From assembly GCF_947378715.1 (NCBI RefSeq), contig NZ_CANCLE010000137.1:1-10787 (forward strand): 10,787 nt of DNA, in the 5' to 3' direction. The notes beneath the pieces were generated by a model. It ran no database searches, was not told the origin of the DNA, and was given only the letters and a program-made list of their open reading frames with translations. Shown here piece by piece: positions 7,287 through 10,787 of the stretch (the stretch's first letter is position 1; the number at the start of each line of letters is the position of its first letter). The position numbers and the translations under genes are program-made. Source of the stretch: Phenylobacterium aquaticum (lineage in GTDB: Bacteria; Pseudomonadota; Alphaproteobacteria; Caulobacterales; Caulobacteraceae).

Positions 7287-7613
7287 CTATTCCGCCACCA
7301 GCTTCTCGATCTTGCGGGCGGCGTTGTCGATGGCGAGCGCCGCCTTGACCTCCACCCGGGCGTAGTCGGATTGCAGGCGGGCGAGCTCGGCTTGGGCGAC
7401 GGAGAGCCTGGCCTTGGCGTCAGTCAGTTCATCGGCCAGCAACAGGGCGCCCATCAGAAACAGCCGGGTGTCGCCCAATTGGCCCATGTCCTGCGAGACC
7501 TGGCGGACCTGGCGGTCGAACAGCCGGGCCAGTTCCAGAAGGTGCGCCTCCTGGCCATCCTCGCAGCCCACGGCATAGGGTCGGCCATTCACGTCGATGT
7601 TCAGCTGGGCCAT
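7287..7613 (-). CDS. zapA: Z-ring associated protein ZapA
   Basis: A 108-residue ZapA of normal length. It cross-links and aligns FtsZ filaments at the division site. The N-terminal globular head has the family pattern VNGRPYAVGCEDGQEAHLL (8-26) followed by LARLFDRQVRQV. From about residue 50 to the end it is one long alanine/leucine-rich helix that forms the antiparallel coiled-coil tetramer. The ATG at 7613 lies 2 bases after the zauP stop, so the two are translationally coupled and probably made in fixed ratio. In Caulobacter ZapA does not act through ZapB as in E. coli but with ZauP, encoded just upstream, matching this arrangement. The 6S RNA locus follows. Confidence 0.93.
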   Translation of the reverse strand: MAQLNIDVNGRPYAVGCEDGQEAHLLELARLFDRQVRQVSQDMGQLGDTRLFLMGALLLADELTDAKARLSVAQAELARLQSDYARVEVKAALAIDNAARKIEKLVAE

Positions 7614-7615
7614 GG

Positions 7616-7912
7616 CTAGGCTTCCTCGGTCTCGTCGACGTCCGCCGCTTCGGCGGCAGGCTCGAGCGCCGCCTGGATCTCAGCGATGGCGCGGCCCAGG
7701 GCCGCGGACGCCTCGGCGCCGGCGGCCTCCAGATCCTTCTCCCGGGCCCGCGCCTGGTCCAGCTCGGCGGCCAGCCGCGCGCGATCGGCGTCGAACAGGC
7801 CGTCGCCGCCATCCCTGACCCCATGGGCCATGCGCTGCTCCAAAAGCGCAACCGCGCGATCCAGGCGGTTGACCGCCTGGTCGAGGGCGTTGTCGCCGGA
7901 CTCCCGGTTCAT
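7616..7912 (-). CDS. zauP: ZauP, ZapA-partner coiled-coil protein (DUF4164)
   Basis: A 98-residue, acidic, alanine-rich protein, almost entirely coiled coil (about residues 8-35 and 42-85) with a charged tail. It has no catalytic motif. Position directly upstream of zapA, size and composition match ZauP (ZapA upstream protein, DUF4164). In Caulobacter crescentus ZauP recruits and works with ZapA to focus the Z-ring. The identification relies on context as well as sequence, since coiled coils are weakly distinctive. The ATG at 7912 has GGAG (7919-7922) 6 bases upstream. A perfect 20-base palindrome (7861-7880) lies within the early coding region. It is the first gene of the lower-strand cluster and diverges from tkt. 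Confidence 0.8.
   Translation of the reverse strand: MNRESGDNALDQAVNRLDRAVALLEQRMAHGVRDGGDGLFDADRARLAAELDQARAREKDLEAAGAEASAALGRAIAEIQAALEPAAEAADVDETEEA
7861..7880. repeat. Perfect 20-base palindrome inside zauP
   Basis: CCAGGCGGT (7861-7869) and ACCGCCTGG (7872-7880) are perfect complements with two bases between. The element lies 32-51 bases into zauP. It could be an operator below the divergent promoter region or an mRNA hairpin near the start. It encodes an ordinary stretch of the coiled coil, so chance in GC-rich DNA remains possible. Confidence 0.5.
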
Positions 7913-8045
7913 TCCACGCTCCGAACTGTGACCGTTAATCTATAGACCGGGCCGGGCCGCCGCCGGAACCCGTTACGTTCCTTGACCCTCACCTCTGTGC
8001 ATGCGACGCCGCCCCGTTCAGCCCCCGGAAGATTCATAGGCCCCC
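7913..8045. promoter_or_regulatory. Divergent zauP/tkt promoter region (tentative)
   Basis: This 133-base gap must hold promoters for both directions. The AT-rich core GTTAATCTATAGACC (7934-7948) contains the symmetric TCTATAGA (7939-7946), which resembles a -10 box on both strands. A separate TTGACC (7982-7987) is a good -35 for tkt but lacks a convincing -10 partner. A GANTC site GATTC (8031-8035) sits just before the tkt start. Exact promoters cannot be assigned by eye. Confidence 0.35.
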
Positions 8046-10019
8046 ATGCCCGCTCCGCTCCAGACCATGGCCGACGCCATCCGCGTGCTCTCCATGGACG
8101 CCGTCGAACAGGCCGCCAGCGGCCACCCTGGCATGCCGATGGGCATGGCCGATGTCGCGACCGTGCTGTGGACGAAATTCCTGAAATATGACGCGACCAA
8201 GCCCGACTGGGCCGATCGCGACCGCTTCGTGCTGTCGGCGGGGCACGGCTCGATGCTGCTCTATTCGCTGCTGCATCTAAGCGGGTTCAAGGCGATGACC
8301 CTGGGCGAGATCAAGAATTTCCGCCAGTGGGGCTCCAAGACCCCCGGCCACCCCGAGGTGTTCCACACCCCCGGCGTCGAGGTCACCACCGGCCCCCTGG
8401 GCTCGGGCCTGGCGACCTCGGTCGGCATGGCCATGGCCGAACGCAGCCTGGCCGCGCGCTTTGGCGCCGATCTGGTCGACCATCGCACCTGGGTGATCTG
8501 CGGCGACGGCTGCCTGATGGAGGGCGTCAGCCACGAGGCGATCAGCCTGGCCGGCCGCCTGAAGCTCAACAAGCTGACCGTCATGTGGGACGACAATGAC
8601 GTGACCATCGACGGCGCGGTCTCGCTGTCCGAAGCCGGTGACCCCGTGGCCCGCTTCAAGGCGGCCGGCTGGGCGGTCAAGGCCATTGACGGGCACGATG
8701 CCGGCCAGATCCGCCGGGCGCTCGCCTGGGCGACCAAGCAGGACCGTCCCAGCCTGATCGCCTGCAAGACCAAGATCGGCAAGGGCGCGGCCACGATGGA
8801 GGGCCACCACAAGACCCACGGCGCCGCGCTGGGCAAGACCGAGATCGCCGCCAGCCGCGAGAAGATGGGCTGGAGCCAGGAGCCCTTCCATGTGCCGGAC
8901 GAGGTCTATCGTCCCTGGCGCGCCGCCGGCCGCAAGGGCGGCAAGGTCCGCAAGGCCTGGGAAGCCAAGCTCGCCGCCTCGCCGCACAAGGCGGTGTTCG
9001 AGCGCGCGATGAAGGGCGACCTGCCCGCCGACGCCTTCGACCGCCTGGACGCGCTCATCGCCGAGGCCGTGGCGTCGAAGCCCGCCGCCGCCACCCGCCA
9101 GCATTCGGGTTCGGCGCTCGACGCCCTGTTCGGCGCGGTCCCGGAAATGATCGGCGGCTCCGCCGACCTGACCGGCTCCAACAACACCTTCGTCAAGAAC
9201 ACCGCCGTCTTCGACGAACCCGACTATGCCGGCCGCTATGTGAACTATGGCGTGCGCGAGTTCGGCATGGCCGCAGCCATGAACGGCATGGCCCTGCACG
9301 GCGGGGTCATCCCCTATGGCGGCGCCTTCATGGTGTTCTCCGACTATAGCCGCCCGGCCATCCGGCTCGGCGCCTTGATGGGCATCCGGGTGATCCACGT
9401 CATGACCCACGACTCGATCGGGGTCGGCGAGGATGGGCCCACCCACCAGCCGGTCGAACACCTGGCCGCCATGCGCGCCATGCCCAACCTCAACGTCTTC
9501 CGCCCCGCCGATGCGGTGGAGACCGCCGAGTGCTGGAAACTGGCCCTGAACGCCCGCAAGACGCCGACCTTCATGGCCCTGTCGCGGCAGAAGGTCCCGG
9601 CGGTGCGCACCGAGGCCTCGGCCGAAAACCTCTCGGCCAAGGGCGCCTATGAGTTGGCTCCTGCGATGGGCGAGGCCAAGGTCACCCTGTTCGCCTCCGG
9701 CACGGAGGTCTCCCTGGCCATGGCCGCCCGCGACGCCCTCCAGTCCGAAGGGATCGGAACCCGCGTGGTCTCCACCCCCTGCTGGGAACTGTTTGCGGCG
9801 CAGCCCCCCGCCTATCGCGCCAAGGTCATCGGCGCCGGCACGGTGCGCGTCGCGGTCGAGGCCGCGATGGGCCTGGGCTGGGAGCGGTTCATCGGCGAGG
9901 ACGGCGTGTTCGTCGGCATGGACGGCTTCGGCGCCAGCGCCCCGGCCGACCGGCTCTATAAGGAGTTCGGCATCACCGCCGAGGCCGTCGTGGCCGCGGC
10001 GAAGTCGAAGCTCGGTTAG
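8046..10019 (+). CDS. tkt: Transketolase
   Basis: A 657-residue transketolase, close to the 663 of E. coli TktA. Using thiamine diphosphate and Mg, it moves two-carbon ketol units between sugar phosphates in the pentose phosphate pathway. His27 (SGHPGMPMGMAD), His67 (SAGHGSM) and His102 (PGHPE) are the expected active-site histidines. The ThDP motif begins at GDG (153-155) and runs to the Asn-containing WDDNDVTIDG (181-190). The pyrimidine-domain signature GVGEDGPTHQPVEHLA lies near residues 458-473 and supplies the catalytic Glu. The ATG at 8046 has a GGAAGA about 12 bases before it. A second in-frame ATG at 8067 is possible, where MADAIRVLSMDAV begins. purT follows after 10 bases, probably in the same transcript. 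Confidence 0.98.
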   Translation: MPAPLQTMADAIRVLSMDAVEQAASGHPGMPMGMADVATVLWTKFLKYDATKPDWADRDRFVLSAGHGSMLLYSLLHLSGFKAMTLGEIKNFRQWGSKTPGHPEVFHTPGVEVTTGPLGSGLATSVGMAMAERSLAARFGADLVDHRTWVICGDGCLMEGVSHEAISLAGRLKLNKLTVMWDDNDVTIDGAVSLSEAGDPVARFKAAGWAVKAIDGHDAGQIRRALAWATKQDRPSLIACKTKIGKGAATMEGHHKTHGAALGKTEIAASREKMGWSQEPFHVPDEVYRPWRAAGRKGGKVRKAWEAKLAASPHKAVFERAMKGDLPADAFDRLDALIAEAVASKPAAATRQHSGSALDALFGAVPEMIGGSADLTGSNNTFVKNTAVFDEPDYAGRYVNYGVREFGMAAAMNGMALHGGVIPYGGAFMVFSDYSRPAIRLGALMGIRVIHVMTHDSIGVGEDGPTHQPVEHLAAMRAMPNLNVFRPADAVETAECWKLALNARKTPTFMALSRQKVPAVRTEASAENLSAKGAYELAPAMGEAKVTLFASGTEVSLAMAARDALQSEGIGTRVVSTPCWELFAAQPPAYRAKVIGAGTVRVAVEAAMGLGWERFIGEDGVFVGMDGFGASAPADRLYKEFGITAEAVVAAAKSKLG

Positions 10020-10029
10020 GGTTCGCGCC

Positions 10030-10787
10030 ATGCGCCTCGGCACGCCGCTGTCCCCCACCGCCGTGAAGGTGATGTTGCTGGGCTCAGGCGAGCTCGGCAA
10101 GGAAGTGGCGATCGAGCTGCAGAGGCTGGGCTGCGAGGTGATCGCGGTCGATCGCTATGCTGACGCGCCGGCCATGCAGGTCGCCCACCGCAGCCACGTC
10201 ATCGCCATGACCGACGCCGTGGCCCTGCGCGCCCTGGTCGAGGCCGAGCGGCCGCATCTGATCGTGCCCGAGATCGAGGCCATCGCCACCGACGAGCTGG
10301 TGCGGATCGAGGCCGAGGGGCTGGCCACGGTCATCCCCACCGCCCGCGCCGCCCAGTTGACCATGAACCGCGAGGGCATTCGCCGGCTTGCGGCCGAACA
10401 GCTCTCCCTGCCGACCAGCGCCTACGCCTTCGCCTCCACCGAGGCGGAACTGGCCAAGGCCGCCGCCGAGGTCACCGGCTTCCCCTGCTTCGTGAAGCCT
10501 GTGATGTCCTCCTCGGGCAAGGGCCAGTCCTATGTCGAGACCGCCGCCGAGATCGCCCAGGCCTGGCGCTATGCCCTGGAAGGCGGCCGGGTCGAGCAGC
10601 CCCGGGTGATCGTCGAGGGCCGGGTCGCCTTCGACTTCGAGATCACCCAGCTGACCGTGCGGTTCAGCCACGCCGACGGGACCATCGGAACCGCCTTCTG
10701 CGCCCCGATCGGTCACCGCCAGGTCAAGGGCGACTATGTGGAGAGCTGGCAGCCCCAGGCCATGACTGAGATGGCGCTCGCCAGGTC
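10030..10787 (+). CDS. purT: Formate-dependent phosphoribosylglycinamide formyltransferase PurT (3' truncated by window)
   Basis: The first 252 residues of an enzyme normally about 390 long; the frame is open to the window end. PurT makes formyl-GAR from GAR, formate and ATP, the folate-independent third step of purine synthesis. It is an ATP-grasp enzyme. The N-terminal Rossmann-like domain has VMLLGSGELGKEVAIELQR (14-32) and VDRYADAPAMQVAHRSHVI (40-58). PEIEAIATDEL (80-90) and TMNREGIRRLAAE (111-123) follow. The ATP-grasp loop is KPVMSSSGKGQS (156-167), and EGRVAFDFEITQLT comes near 196. These match E. coli PurT as I know it almost block for block. The ATG at 10030 aligns with that protein. 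The AGGG that could serve as ribosome-binding site overlaps the tkt stop, which suggests coupling. Confidence 0.96.
   Translation, partial: MRLGTPLSPTAVKVMLLGSGELGKEVAIELQRLGCEVIAVDRYADAPAMQVAHRSHVIAMTDAVALRALVEAERPHLIVPEIEAIATDELVRIEAEGLATVIPTARAAQLTMNREGIRRLAAEQLSLPTSAYAFASTEAELAKAAAEVTGFPCFVKPVMSSSGKGQSYVETAAEIAQAWRYALEGGRVEQPRVIVEGRVAFDFEITQLTVRFSHADGTIGTAFCAPIGHRQVKGDYVESWQPQAMTEMALAR

Noticed and set aside
8277..10100. 607-codon lower-strand frame opposite tkt
   Set aside because: Shadow of transketolase; no domain visible, and it runs past the tkt end into purT.

Overview
The window is GC-rich DNA from an alphaproteobacterium, most likely a member of the Caulobacterales (Caulobacter/Phenylobacterium-type). 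The basis is the protein content (a ZauP–ZapA coiled-coil pair, a GroEL with a Gly-Gly-Met tail), alphaproteobacterial-style promoters, and GANTC sites, the target of the CcrM methylase, in regulatory positions. It is mostly conserved housekeeping chromosome. I see no transposase, integrase, prophage, CRISPR array, rRNA or tRNA.

Left part (1-2151, + strand): a degenerate CIRCE-like heat-shock operator precedes groES and groEL. They form one operon that ends in a very clear intrinsic terminator. The heat-shock promoter itself probably lies just outside the left edge.

Middle part (2152-5545): two palindromic stretches separate groEL from a small four-helix membrane protein (phage-holin family 4/YvlD-like, - strand). 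Divergent from it is a secreted EF-hand protein with a long Gly/Met/His-rich linker. A hybrid histidine kinase with six predicted membrane helices, a kinase core and a C-terminal receiver follows. Its likely promoter carries two abutting GANTC sites.

Right-middle part (5542-7912, all - strand): read in the direction of transcription the order is zauP, zapA, a 6S RNA locus (ssrS), fau (5-formyltetrahydrofolate cyclo-ligase) and a YmdB-like metallophosphoesterase. The zapA-ssrS-fau order is the same conserved arrangement known from E. coli. The last gene runs tail-to-tail into the histidine kinase, with interleaved stop codons.

Right part (8046-10787, + strand): tkt (transketolase) diverges from zauP across a 133-base intergenic region. 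It is followed after 10 bases by purT, which is cut by the window end. Together these supply pentose-phosphate and purine/one-carbon metabolism, while zauP/zapA act in Z-ring organisation. No clearly new multi-gene system is visible. The most interesting leads are regulatory: the tandem GANTC kinase promoter, the decayed CIRCE, the 6S locus with an inverted repeat across its promoter, and several unexplained palindromes.
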